A stretch of 6,110 nt of DNA from a bacterium (GCA_024408905.1 JAKSUP010000085.1:1-6110); one strand, 5' to 3'; shown: positions 1-4,755, counted from the stretch's first letter. Translations and numbers: made by a program. The notes: generated from the letters alone by a model not told the origin.

Positions 1-279
1 TTATATAAAGAAGATAAAAAAAATATTATTAGCAAAAAAGATGCTAATAATATTATAAAAGGCAATAACAATATTGTTATTGATTTAATAGTTACTTATA
101 AAAACGGCTGTAATCCTGTTATTTTTAAAAATGTTGCTAAGATTTCTCGCTCAAATGGAGTTTTGAGTATATCAAAATTTGATTCTAAACTTCATGATTT
201 TGATATTAGCGTCATTCCTTTAGATTGTCTTGAAGGGTTTACGGCTTCTTTTAGATTTTTAAGGAGAGGAGAAAAATGA
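1..279 (+). CDS. 3' end of an unrecognised protein gene (partial)
   Basis: An open frame runs from the first base to a TGA at 277-279 and gives 92 residues with no in-frame ATG, so the true start should lie upstream of the window. The protein is rich in Asn, Ile and Lys and ends FRFLRRGEK. I see no motif, signal peptide or membrane segment and do not recognise a family. Its stop overlaps the start of the next gene (ATGA, 276-279), and the strong Shine-Dalgarno for that gene lies within its last codons. The two are therefore probably co-transcribed and translationally coupled. Two perfect inverted repeats (22-54 and 63-82) lie inside the coding sequence. If the element is circular and joined at the window ends, the frame would continue back to a stop at 6039-6041, with only TTG starts available. 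Confidence 0.6.
   Translation, partial: LYKEDKKNIISKKDANNIIKGNNNIVIDLIVTYKNGCNPVIFKNVAKISRSNGVLSISKFDSKLHDFDISVIPLDCLEGFTASFRFLRRGEK
22..54. repeat. Perfect 12-bp inverted repeat
   Basis: AATATTATTAGC (22-33) is the exact reverse complement of GCTAATAATATT (43-54), with a 9-base spacer. It lies inside the partial coding frame. In RNA it would form a stable but AU-rich stem. Its function is unknown. Confidence 0.6.
63..82. repeat. Perfect 20-bp palindrome
   Basis: CAATAACAATATTGTTATTG is its own reverse complement. It starts 8 bases after the preceding inverted repeat and lies within the same coding frame (residues NNNIVID). A dimeric protein site is possible, but so is chance in AT-rich coding DNA. 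Confidence 0.55.
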
Positions 280-1070
280 CAGTAAAAGAAATTGCAGAGA
301 CGACAGGCAGATCTGAACGTACTGTTCGTAATTGGATTCATAATGTAAATGATAAACATGGTGAGATTTTAAACAAATTTGCAACAGAAGAATCTGCAGA
401 TTTTACTAGAGATGAAGTTTTTAAAATTTTAAAAACTGGACTTGGAGAACAAATAGCTGGTGTTTATATAATGAATGCTTATACACAAGATATTCATCAG
501 AAATCAGTCCCTTTAACTGTTGAAAAAAAAGTAGATGAAGAAGCGATAGAAAAAAATGTTAAAAAAGTGTTAACTCAGATGTTGCCAGAGTTTTATAAAC
601 CGATAGTAAAGGCTATAAAATCATTACAATGTAGTATAGAATCCAAATACACACTAAAAGTAGAAATACCCCAAACCGAATTCATACTTCCTCCAGTGAA
701 AACTTCTAAAATTATATTTACATATAATTTCTTAAAGAAAAGACAAATATTTTTATTAAACGCTTGTATTTACTTTAGTAAGGAATCTTTTGTAAACATT
801 GATGATAGAGTTTCTATGTCTTATCAAAAAGATGGAATTTTGATTATAAAATCTCCTACAGGGAATAAAGTAACAGAATTGCCGTACGGCAATGGAAAAG
901 TTTATGTTCGTTTTACACTTTCTAAAGAAGAGTTAAGAATAATCCCTATTGATTTCAGTAATATTAATGACAAAATCGTAATAACAGGCGAAAAGATTCC
1001 TGATGGAGTTTTTTTTAAGTATTCAGCAGCAACAAGAGAAACAATAAAAAGAATTAATAGAGGACATTAA
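276..1070 (+). CDS. Helix-turn-helix protein, phage regulator / antirepressor-like
   Basis: This 264-residue protein begins with a clear helix-turn-helix at about residues 3-23 (TVKEIAETTGRSERTVRNWI), the way many phage and plasmid regulators and antirepressors begin. The next segment (about 40-68, DFTRDEVFKILKTGLGEQ) resembles the short helical linker seen in such phage proteins. Residues 80-125 are Lys/Glu-rich and probably helical. The C-terminal half (about 130-260) looks beta-rich and is not one I recognise. The start is supported by AAGGAG and AGGAG at 261-270. The gene overlaps the upstream gene by 4 bases, so the pair probably forms an operon. It carries a perfect 16-bp palindrome at 878-893. 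Regulation of replication or of phage-like genes is an inference from the HTH only; the target is unknown. Confidence 0.7.
   Translation: MTVKEIAETTGRSERTVRNWIHNVNDKHGEILNKFATEESADFTRDEVFKILKTGLGEQIAGVYIMNAYTQDIHQKSVPLTVEKKVDEEAIEKNVKKVLTQMLPEFYKPIVKAIKSLQCSIESKYTLKVEIPQTEFILPPVKTSKIIFTYNFLKKRQIFLLNACIYFSKESFVNIDDRVSMSYQKDGILIIKSPTGNKVTELPYGNGKVYVRFTLSKEELRIIPIDFSNINDKIVITGEKIPDGVFFKYSAATRETIKRINRGH
878..893. repeat. Perfect 16-bp palindrome inside the HTH gene
   Basis: ATTGCCGTACGGCAAT is self-complementary and much more GC-rich than its surroundings. It could be an intragenic protein-binding site. The 8-mer TGCCGTAC at its core recurs at 6081-6088 in the origin end of the window. Confidence 0.5.
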
Positions 1071-1077
1071 AAATTTT

Positions 1078-1176
1078 ATGAAATTAGGTGAAGTTCTTTT
1101 GATGTTTTTAATTACTTTGATGATTTTTGTTTTGTGCTGGAGGTTATCAGATATTGCCTTATATCCCTATAACTGA
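1078..1176 (+). CDS. Possible 32-residue single-span membrane peptide
   Basis: An ATG 7 bases after the HTH gene opens a 32-residue frame. It has a short polar start (MKLGE), a strongly hydrophobic stretch (about residues 6-20), then CWRLSDIALYPYN. One membrane helix with a short charged tail is the general shape of type I toxins (Hok, Ldr, Fst types), phage lysis peptides and small membrane regulators, but I see no specific family match. AGAGGA (1059-1064) is 13 bases from the ATG, rather far. A second ATG at 1102 has AGGTG at 1086-1090 and would give 24 residues. The stop codon lies in the loop of a long hairpin (1144-1203), so the 3' end of the frame would be highly structured in RNA. It may instead be a chance frame in T-rich DNA. 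Confidence 0.4.
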   Translation: MKLGEVLLMFLITLMIFVLCWRLSDIALYPYN

Positions 1177-1203
1177 AGTTAGGGGGGCGGCAACATCTGA
1201 TAA
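1144..1203. repeat. Long imperfect hairpin (15-bp arms, one mismatch)
   Basis: TTATCAGATATTGCC (1144-1158) pairs with GGCAACATCTGATAA (1189-1203) with a single A:C mismatch. The 30-base loop holds an inner stem: CCC (1165-1167) and TAAC (1170-1173) pair with GTTA (1178-1181) and GGG (1182-1184) around a TGAA loop. Neither side has an adjacent T-run, so it does not look like an intrinsic terminator. It could be a structured RNA element, a cruciform or a site for a DNA-binding protein. Confidence 0.6.
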
Positions 1204-1224
1204 GTAAAATCATTAAAAAAAATA

Positions 1225-1266
1225 AAAACCTCTCTATTCGCTAAAATTGGGGCATAGAGAGGTTTT
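1225..1266. terminator. Bidirectional terminator-type hairpin
   Basis: AAAACCTCTCTAT (1225-1237) and ATAGAGAGGTTTT (1254-1266) are perfect 13-bp inverted arms around a 16-base loop. Read on the + strand the arm ends in TTTTGTAGTT, a weak tail. Read on the - strand it continues into TTTTTATTTTTTTT, a much better U-tract. It can end the upstream + operon, but it looks better built to stop transcription arriving from the right on the - strand. Confidence 0.7.
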
Positions 1267-1295
1267 GTAGTTAATATGACAAATATCTCAAAAAA

Positions 1296-1420
1296 GTTAA
1301 AAACATCGCTCTATCGCAATCCTCGTGGTTATTTTAACTTAAAGTTAAAACAGTGTTATTGCAATTTTATTTTAACACTATTTTAACACCATAAAAAAGT
1401 TAAAAACAATTTATTTTAAC
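1296..1420. promoter_or_regulatory. Repeat-rich operator / centromere region upstream of parA
   Basis: Seven exact copies of GTTAAAA or its complement TTTTAAC lie here: + at 1296, 1344 and 1399; - at 1332, 1370, 1381 and 1414. They build a 19-bp palindrome (1332-1350, TTTTAACTTAAAGTTAAAA), a tandem direct repeat of TATTTTAACAC at 1368-1378 and 1379-1389 (exact 11-bp period), and a 13-bp inverted repeat at 1393-1426. An AGTGTTA heptamer (1352-1358) and inverse copies TAACACT (1373-1379) and TAACACC (1384-1390) overlap them. Such repeats upstream of a ParA-type gene commonly serve as parS-like centromere and autoregulatory operator. A TATAAA at 1426-1431 may be a -10 element, but no convincing -35 is visible. 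Confidence 0.65.
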
Positions 1421-1426
1421 TTTTTT
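1393..1426. repeat. 13-bp perfect inverted repeat with T6 tail
   Basis: AAAAAAGTTAAAA (1393-1405) and TTTTAACTTTTTT (1414-1426) are exact complements around an 8-base loop. It could act as a weak terminator, but each arm carries the GTTAAAA half-site repeated through this region, so an operator for the partition proteins is at least as likely. Confidence 0.5.
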
Positions 1427-1478
1427 ATAAAGACAAAACACCTTTAACCCGAAAATAAAAATATAAGTGAGGTGTTTT

Positions 1479-2237
1479 ATGAAAACTTTTGCATGTGCTC
1501 TTTCAAAGGGTGGAACAGGAAAAACTTCTTGCGCTGCAACTATAGCAGTTGAACTTTCAAGGCTTGGAAAAACTCTTTTAGTCGATGTTGACCCACAAGG
1601 TAACGCAACCAGCTGGTTAGGGGGAGAATCTATCGAGACAGAATTGGCTGATGTGCTTTTTGGATACAAAGAAATAAAAGAAGCGATTTATCAGACTTCT
1701 GAGAAAAACCTTTTTATACTTCCCACAGCAGGACTTAACGGACAACTTAGAGAATATCAGCAAAATAAATCTTCATCAGAACCTTTTGCTTTCGCTGATA
1801 TGCTTGAATCTGTTAAAGATATTTTTGACTACTGTATCATTGATACATCTCCTGCATTTACAGCTCTGGAAAAGAGCGCGATAAATGCCGCCGATGAAGT
1901 AATCGCTGTGTTACAACTTGATGAGTTCTCTGCAGATGGATTCCAAATATTCGGAGATAACTTAAAATCAATGAAAAAACAGTTGCATATTCCTGCAGAA
2001 AAAGCTGTTCTTAAAAAAATTATTCTCAACTCAAAAGATAACCGACTTTCACAACAAAAAGGCTTTTACGATGACGCGATGGAGCTTTCTAATTGTGGGT
2101 TTGAACTGTTTACTATCCCAGTAGACCAAGCATTCAAAAAAGCTCAACAAGCACACATTTCAATACAGCAGACTGGAACAGCAAAACCTGAAACATTGAC
2201 AGCATTTAAGAATATCGCAGAATCATTAGCGAAGTAG
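1479..2237 (+). CDS. parA: ParA-family partition ATPase
   Basis: This 252-residue P-loop ATPase has the deviant Walker A motif of the ParA/MinD group, SKGGTGKTS at residues 9-17 (signature Lys at 10). It also has the Walker A' region VDVDPQGNATSWLGG (35-49) and the Walker B-type stretch YCIIDTSPAF (118-127). The length and the short N-terminus before the P-loop match small ParA proteins (type Ib or phage-plasmid type) that lack an N-terminal HTH. I start at ATG 1479, after GAGG (1469-1472) with good spacing; an in-frame GTG at 1467 overlaps that ribosome site and is less likely. ATP-dependent nucleoid binding and movement of the plasmid through its partner protein is the known role. The next gene follows after 8 bases and is probably co-transcribed. 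Repeats on both sides (1296-1420 and 2561-2599) are likely partner-binding sites. Confidence 0.92.
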   Translation: MKTFACALSKGGTGKTSCAATIAVELSRLGKTLLVDVDPQGNATSWLGGESIETELADVLFGYKEIKEAIYQTSEKNLFILPTAGLNGQLREYQQNKSSSEPFAFADMLESVKDIFDYCIIDTSPAFTALEKSAINAADEVIAVLQLDEFSADGFQIFGDNLKSMKKQLHIPAEKAVLKKIILNSKDNRLSQQKGFYDDAMELSNCGFELFTIPVDQAFKKAQQAHISIQQTGTAKPETLTAFKNIAESLAK

Positions 2238-2245
2238 GGTAGTAT

Positions 2246-2557
2246 ATGGCGACAATTAAGAAAAATAGATTTGATTTTGCTAAGTCTGAAATAAATGAAT
2301 CTCAAGGACAGTTAGCAAACTTTGATACTACATCTGAAACTGAAAAAAAAGAAATACCAAAAGTTGAAATGGCTAAAAAAACTCACAAAGGCGAAGTGAT
2401 AGGAAAGGGAAGTACAATCGCTCTAAGCGTAAAACCTTCAAAAGAAGAATGGGAAGAATGGACTGTATATTTCAAGAGTGAAATGAGAAGTCTAAACAAA
2501 GGTATCATCAACGCTGTGAATGAATATATTAAAGCAAAAAAGACAGGAAAACTTTAG
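2246..2557 (+). CDS. Small ParB-like partition partner, RHH-type C-terminus
   Basis: This 103-residue protein is encoded immediately after the ParA gene. The N-terminal half (about 1-50) is polar, charged and probably disordered. Residues 56-62 (STIALSV) would form a beta strand, followed by two helices at about 66-80 and 83-97, the order of a ribbon-helix-helix DNA-binding domain. ParA systems without a large ParB often use such small partners (ParG, Omega or ParR-like), in which the flexible N-terminus stimulates ParA and the RHH dimer binds short repeated heptamers. The phased AGTGTTA repeats that start 3 bases after the stop fit this well. GGGT in the intergenic gap gives only a weak ribosome site, so translation may be coupled to parA. 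The family assignment rests on position and shape, not on a recognised signature. Confidence 0.75.
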   Translation: MATIKKNRFDFAKSEINESQGQLANFDTTSETEKKEIPKVEMAKKTHKGEVIGKGSTIALSVKPSKEEWEEWTVYFKSEMRSLNKGIINAVNEYIKAKKTGKL

Positions 2558-2560
2558 AAT

Positions 2561-2599
2561 AGTGTTAGATTAGTGCTAAAACAGTGTTAGATTAACACT
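2561..2599. repeat. 11-bp-phased AGTGTTA repeats, probable partition site
   Basis: AGTGTTA (2561-2567), AGTGCTA (2572-2578) and AGTGTTA (2583-2589) start exactly 11 bp apart. They are followed by the inverse copy TAACACT (2593-2599), which overlaps the stop codon of the convergent gene. The 13-mer TAAAACAGTGTTA is shared exactly with the region upstream of parA (2577-2589 and 1346-1358). The site lies between two convergent gene ends, where an operator is not expected, which favours a centromere. The inverted copies could also fold into a bidirectional terminator. Confidence 0.65.
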
Positions 2600-2963
2600 A
2601 CTTCACATTTTCAAAAAACTGATACTGAGGATACTTAAACATAAACATTTTCTTTTTTAATCTATAGTCGGGGAGTGTACAGGTCATATTAGACTTCACA
2701 TCCTCGACTATTATTTTCCCACCTTTGACATAAACAAAATCAGCAATATAGTTTATTGCTCTCTGTTTTTTTCCAGAGAAATCCGTAAATGCAGGTTGGA
2801 GTTCAAACTCTACCTGACACATAAGTTTAGCAACAGTTCCTAATCTTTCAAGTTGCAACAGTTCCAGATAACGATTCATTTCAGTCTTAGAATCAAATAC
2901 AATTCCGTTGTAAGTTCTATTTTCTTTGCTGGATTTATTGTACTTATGAAATCTACCTTGCAT
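2598..2963 (-). CDS. DUF1064-type phage PD-(D/E)XK nuclease
   Basis: This 121-residue protein has the layout of the DUF1064 family, small phage proteins of the PD-(D/E)XK nuclease fold. The N-terminal NKSSKENRTYNGIVFDSKTE leads to Glu28. QVEFELQPAF follows at 50-59, then YIADFVY (72-78) with Asp75, then IVEDVKS (85-91) with the Glu87/Asp88...Lys90 catalytic pair. The tail has the RLKKKMFMFKYPQ motif (101-113) usual in this family. All expected catalytic residues are present. The gene overlaps the end of the lipoprotein gene by 11 bases and has GAGG before the start (TTGAGGTCTGAAAATG on the minus strand). It is the last gene of the minus-strand operon. Its substrate is unknown; DNA or Holliday-junction processing is only inferred from the fold. 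Confidence 0.8.
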   Translation of the reverse strand: MQGRFHKYNKSSKENRTYNGIVFDSKTEMNRYLELLQLERLGTVAKLMCQVEFELQPAFTDFSGKKQRAINYIADFVYVKGGKIIVEDVKSNMTCTLPDYRLKKKMFMFKYPQYQFFENVK

Positions 2964-3312
2964 TTTCAGACCTCAAGTATTCATACTTATTTCTGACAGT
3001 ATCAACATCTATATCGTGATTTACAATTTTCATAAAAAACCAGTAGGGGAGGGTGACTGTTCTATCTGAATTCAGCCATTTGATAATTACTAAAGACTCT
3101 TCCTGATTTTCATTATTCACTTGAACTGAATAGTCAATTTTATAAGGATCTATAATCAATTCTGGAAATTCAATATAAGGCAATTCATTTCCGATTGATT
3201 TTGATGTTACGCAAGATGTCCATAGCATTATCAACATTGGAAACAACATCAGAACTGTCAATTTTTTCTTTTTCTTTTTTAGATTCTTCGTCAAGCTGTT
3301 CAAATTTCTCAT
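2953..3312 (-). CDS. Outer-membrane spanin-like lipoprotein (Rz1 type), nested
   Basis: A 119-residue frame starts inside the preceding membrane-protein gene in another reading frame (about 128 bases shared). The start is chosen at 3312 because AGAGGA lies 6 bases before this ATG; an in-frame ATG at 3339 has no such site. The N-terminus is Lys-rich (residues 9-17) and followed by a hydrophobic stretch LTVLMLFPMLIMLWTSC, a lipoprotein signal peptide with the acylated Cys at residue 34. The WTSC lipobox is loose. The mature part (86 residues) includes ELPYIEFPELIIDPYKIDY, acidic and with several prolines, like the periplasmic part of outer-membrane spanins. With the inner-membrane partner it would span the periplasm and fuse the membranes at phage lysis. 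Spanins have little sequence identity, so the call rests on the nested gene arrangement, the lipobox and the neighbouring holin-like gene. Confidence 0.65.
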   Translation of the reverse strand: MRNLNSLTKNLKKKKKKLTVLMLFPMLIMLWTSCVTSKSIGNELPYIEFPELIIDPYKIDYSVQVNNENQEESLVIIKWLNSDRTVTLPYWFFMKIVNHDIDVDTVRNKYEYLRSENAR

Positions 3313-3451
3313 GTATTTTCCTCTGTTGTAAAATAGCATTCTCTAACTGTTCGATGTTCTTGCTCTTCTTTATATTCATCTTGACTGCTACAACCAAAGA
3401 AAATGAGAGCAACAATAAAAGCCCTACAAGCCCTAGTATTAGATAAGTCAT
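3185..3451 (-). CDS. Inner-membrane spanin-like protein (Rz type)
   Basis: This 88-residue protein has one N-terminal membrane span (about residues 3-23, YLILGLVGLLLLLSFSLVVAV). A strongly charged, probably coiled-coil region follows (about 30-66, with Glu/Lys/Gln heptad character), then a short C-terminal tail. This is the shape of phage inner-membrane spanins, though it is shorter than lambda Rz. Its ATG overlaps the stop of the holin-like gene by 4 bases (3448-3451), with AAGGA 6 bases before the start. The lipoprotein gene begins within it in another frame, the nested layout typical of Rz/Rz1. An alternative is a generic small membrane-anchored phage protein. Confidence 0.65.
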   Translation of the reverse strand: MTYLILGLVGLLLLLSFSLVVAVKMNIKKSKNIEQLENAILQQRKIHEKFEQLDEESKKEKEKIDSSDVVSNVDNAMDILRNIKINRK

Positions 3452-3840
3452 TCCGCATCCTTTTTTTCACCTGATTCTGTAGCAATATTATTTCCTTCCA
3501 ATCCGCCTATTAAGCATGTAATAATAATCATTGCAGACGAAATGAATGCTGTCATAGCAGTTGTTACATCTGATTTATCTCTTAATAGAATTGATGTAAC
3601 AGTCAGAATGGCTAGGCATACTGCGGAAATGATATACTTGTAAGTATTAAGTGATTTGAATTCGCCTTTTGGAAGAGCTGTAGTTTTAGCAATCATACCA
3701 GCAACATCAAGTCCTAGATAAATTCCAAGTGCAGCAGTAAAAGTCATACTTACAGCACCAGAACTCTCAGGCACAAATATAAGACAACATTCCATAATAA
3801 GTGTTGCAACAACCAAAAGTAATGCTTTAACAAATTTCAT
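3448..3840 (-). CDS. Holin-like membrane protein, four predicted spans
   Basis: This 130-residue protein has hydrophobic segments at about residues 4-23, 29-50, 67-86 and 93-113, and a charged tail ending SGEKKDAE. The loop between spans two and three is Lys-rich (KTTALPKGEFK). Small size, several spans, a hydrophilic C-terminus and a place just before spanin-like genes suggest a holin, which would open the inner membrane on a timed signal. No holin family signature is recognised. AGGAG precedes the start (TAGGAG, then a run of A). The gene lies 13 bases downstream of the CxxC/HNH-like gene and overlaps the spanin-like gene by ATGA. Confidence 0.6.
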   Translation of the reverse strand: MKFVKALLLVVATLIMECCLIFVPESSGAVSMTFTAALGIYLGLDVAGMIAKTTALPKGEFKSLNTYKYIISAVCLAILTVTSILLRDKSDVTTAMTAFISSAMIIITCLIGGLEGNNIATESGEKKDAE

Positions 3841-3853
3841 ATTTTTTTTTCTC

Positions 3854-4105
3854 CTATTTTACTCGATGCGATTTATCAGTTTCTAGTTTATGACAATGAT
3901 AACAAAGCCAAACTATGTTCTGTCGTTTTACTTCTGTACTACTAGACACATAACGCCCTTTATGATGTGCCGTCAATTTAGAAGTTTGTTTATGACATTT
4001 AGCACATGTCTGCGGTTTTTTGATTCTCCCATCTCTCAAAGCATTATTTATGACACTTCGAGCTTTCTTTTTTTTAGCTTCTGCTGGGGTTTTTATATCA
4101 GCCAT
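3854..4105 (-). CDS. Small HNH-like zinc-binding phage protein
   Basis: This 83-residue basic protein has two Cys pairs, CAKC (34-37) and CYHC (68-71), enclosing AHH (46-48) and Asn63-Ile-Val-Trp-Leu-Cys. This follows the pattern of small phage proteins of the HNH/zinc-ribbon type (RxAxxxxNNAxRDGRIxxPxxCxxC...AHH...WLCxxCH). The Cys residues should hold one zinc. His47/48, Asn63 and His72 could form an HNH active site, but the protein is short and may be only a DNA- or RNA-binding module. AGAGGTGG before the start overlaps the stop of the upstream gene, 9 bases apart, so translation is probably coupled. Its presence within a lysis-like cassette is unexplained. Confidence 0.65.
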   Translation of the reverse strand: MADIKTPAEAKKKKARSVINNALRDGRIKKPQTCAKCHKQTSKLTAHHKGRYVSSSTEVKRQNIVWLCYHCHKLETDKSHRVK

Positions 4106-4114
4106 AAACCACCT

Positions 4115-4660
4115 CTATTCGATTTCAACAATTTGTCCTTCTATAATTTCATCAGGTTGAACTTTATAAGCATGTAATACTTTGTTAAACGAAGCTAAAT
4201 CAGAAGAATTCATAATCAAACAGCCTGCACTCCAAGCATAATTTGAATCTTTCCCAAGTTTCTTAGACCATGTATCGTGAATAAGCCATCTGCCGTTCTG
4301 GAAACCGTCAGCTGTAGTCTGCATAGAATCATGTCCAATCCACTGTCCATCTACATCTTTAGTTTCGATAATTCCATGAATTTCTCCATGAAAAGAGCGA
4401 GGCTCAACAAAACACTTAACTTTGAAATATCCCTCTCGGATTGTATCGCCATACTCAACCGTATCAGCGGTAGCATAATCGCCCCAATTATAGTTTGCTA
4501 CGCTCTGACAACGGAATCTAACAATTTCAGCATCTTCGTCATACAGAACAAACCAATCCTGCATATTGTTTTTCCAGTTGTTAGCAAAACTCCCTTTTTC
4601 ACTTGGGTTAACTTTGTAATCATAAGATTTTTTATTACGTTCAATAACAATATTAAGCAT
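4115..4660 (-). CDS. L,D-transpeptidase-like (YkuD-motif) protein, possible endolysin
   Basis: The key feature of this 181-residue protein is residues 128-150: His128, then a 16-residue gap, then SAGCLIM with Cys147. This matches the spacing of the YkuD catalytic signature (His, 14-17 residues, S/T-H-G-C), but with Ala in place of the second His. Upstream, HGEIHGIIETKD (91-102) and WIGHDSMQTT (107-116) carry more His residues. Known YkuD enzymes act on peptidoglycan stem peptides as transpeptidases or carboxypeptidases. No signal peptide is visible, so the enzyme would stay in the cytoplasm until a holin opens the membrane, as for an endolysin. It is the first gene of the minus-strand operon. 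AGGGG lies 5 bases before the ATG. It could instead be a different Cys-dependent peptidase with a convergent motif. The lytic role is inference from gene order. Confidence 0.6.
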   Translation of the reverse strand: MLNIVIERNKKSYDYKVNPSEKGSFANNWKNNMQDWFVLYDEDAEIVRFRCQSVANYNWGDYATADTVEYGDTIREGYFKVKCFVEPRSFHGEIHGIIETKDVDGQWIGHDSMQTTADGFQNGRWLIHDTWSKKLGKDSNYAWSAGCLIMNSSDLASFNKVLHAYKVQPDEIIEGQIVEIE

Positions 4661-4690
4661 GTAAACCCCTTATTAAAATTTAATAAAAAT

Positions 4691-4719
4691 AGTGTAAAAA
4701 AAAATTAAATCGTCGTTAA
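4691..4719 (-). promoter_or_regulatory. Candidate promoter of the minus-strand operon
   Basis: On the minus strand TTAACG (4719-4714) and TACACT (4696-4691) are separated by exactly 17 bases of AT-rich DNA, partial matches to a -35/-10 pair. They lie about 30 bases upstream of the first gene of the operon. The match is modest. Confidence 0.4.
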
Positions 4720-4735
4720 AAAAAAAATTTTTTTT
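4718..4735. other. A10T8 tract in the divergent rep/lysis intergenic region
   Basis: Ten A followed by eight T form a symmetric AT-only block in the 122-base gap between the minus-strand operon and rep. It may bend or melt the DNA, or act as an UP-like element for the rep promoter. TATAAA at 4745-4750 could be the rep -10, but no -35 is recognisable. Confidence 0.4.
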
Positions 4736-4755
4736 GTGCATTTTTATAAAAAAAT

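Noticed and set aside
1144..1203. Integron attC site
   Set aside because: The size and fold are suggestive, but the required GTTRRRY and RYYYAAC core sites are not at the ends of the hairpin.
1296..1420. CRISPR array
   Set aside because: The repeats are 7-11 bases, in both orientations, with no regular spacers of 25-40 bases and no cas genes.
1467..1478. GTG start for parA four codons upstream of the ATG
   Set aside because: The GTG overlaps the GAGG ribosome site of the ATG at 1479, and ParA proteins normally start just before the P-loop.
1400..1669. Open frame on the minus strand, 89 codons
   Set aside because: It overlaps the start of parA and its operator, has no ribosome site and no sensible protein composition; a shadow of parA.
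1829..2029. Open frame on the minus strand, 66 codons
   Set aside because: It lies fully inside parA in antisense and has no ribosome site.
3313..3339. Longer start for the lipoprotein gene at ATG 3339
   Set aside because: There is no ribosome site before it, while AGAGGA is well placed for ATG 3312, which also gives a normal Lys-rich signal peptide start.
3195..3446. Open frame on the plus strand, 83 codons
   Set aside because: It is antisense to the inner spanin-like gene; the Ser/Phe-rich product is typical of a reversed Glu/Lys coiled-coil sequence.
3890..4177. Open frame on the plus strand, 95 codons
   Set aside because: It runs antisense to the CxxC/HNH-like gene, is Phe/Ser-rich, and has no ribosome site; a shadow.
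4277..4708. Open frame on the plus strand, 143 codons
   Set aside because: It runs antisense through the YkuD-motif gene, whose frame has clear motifs and a ribosome site; a shadow.
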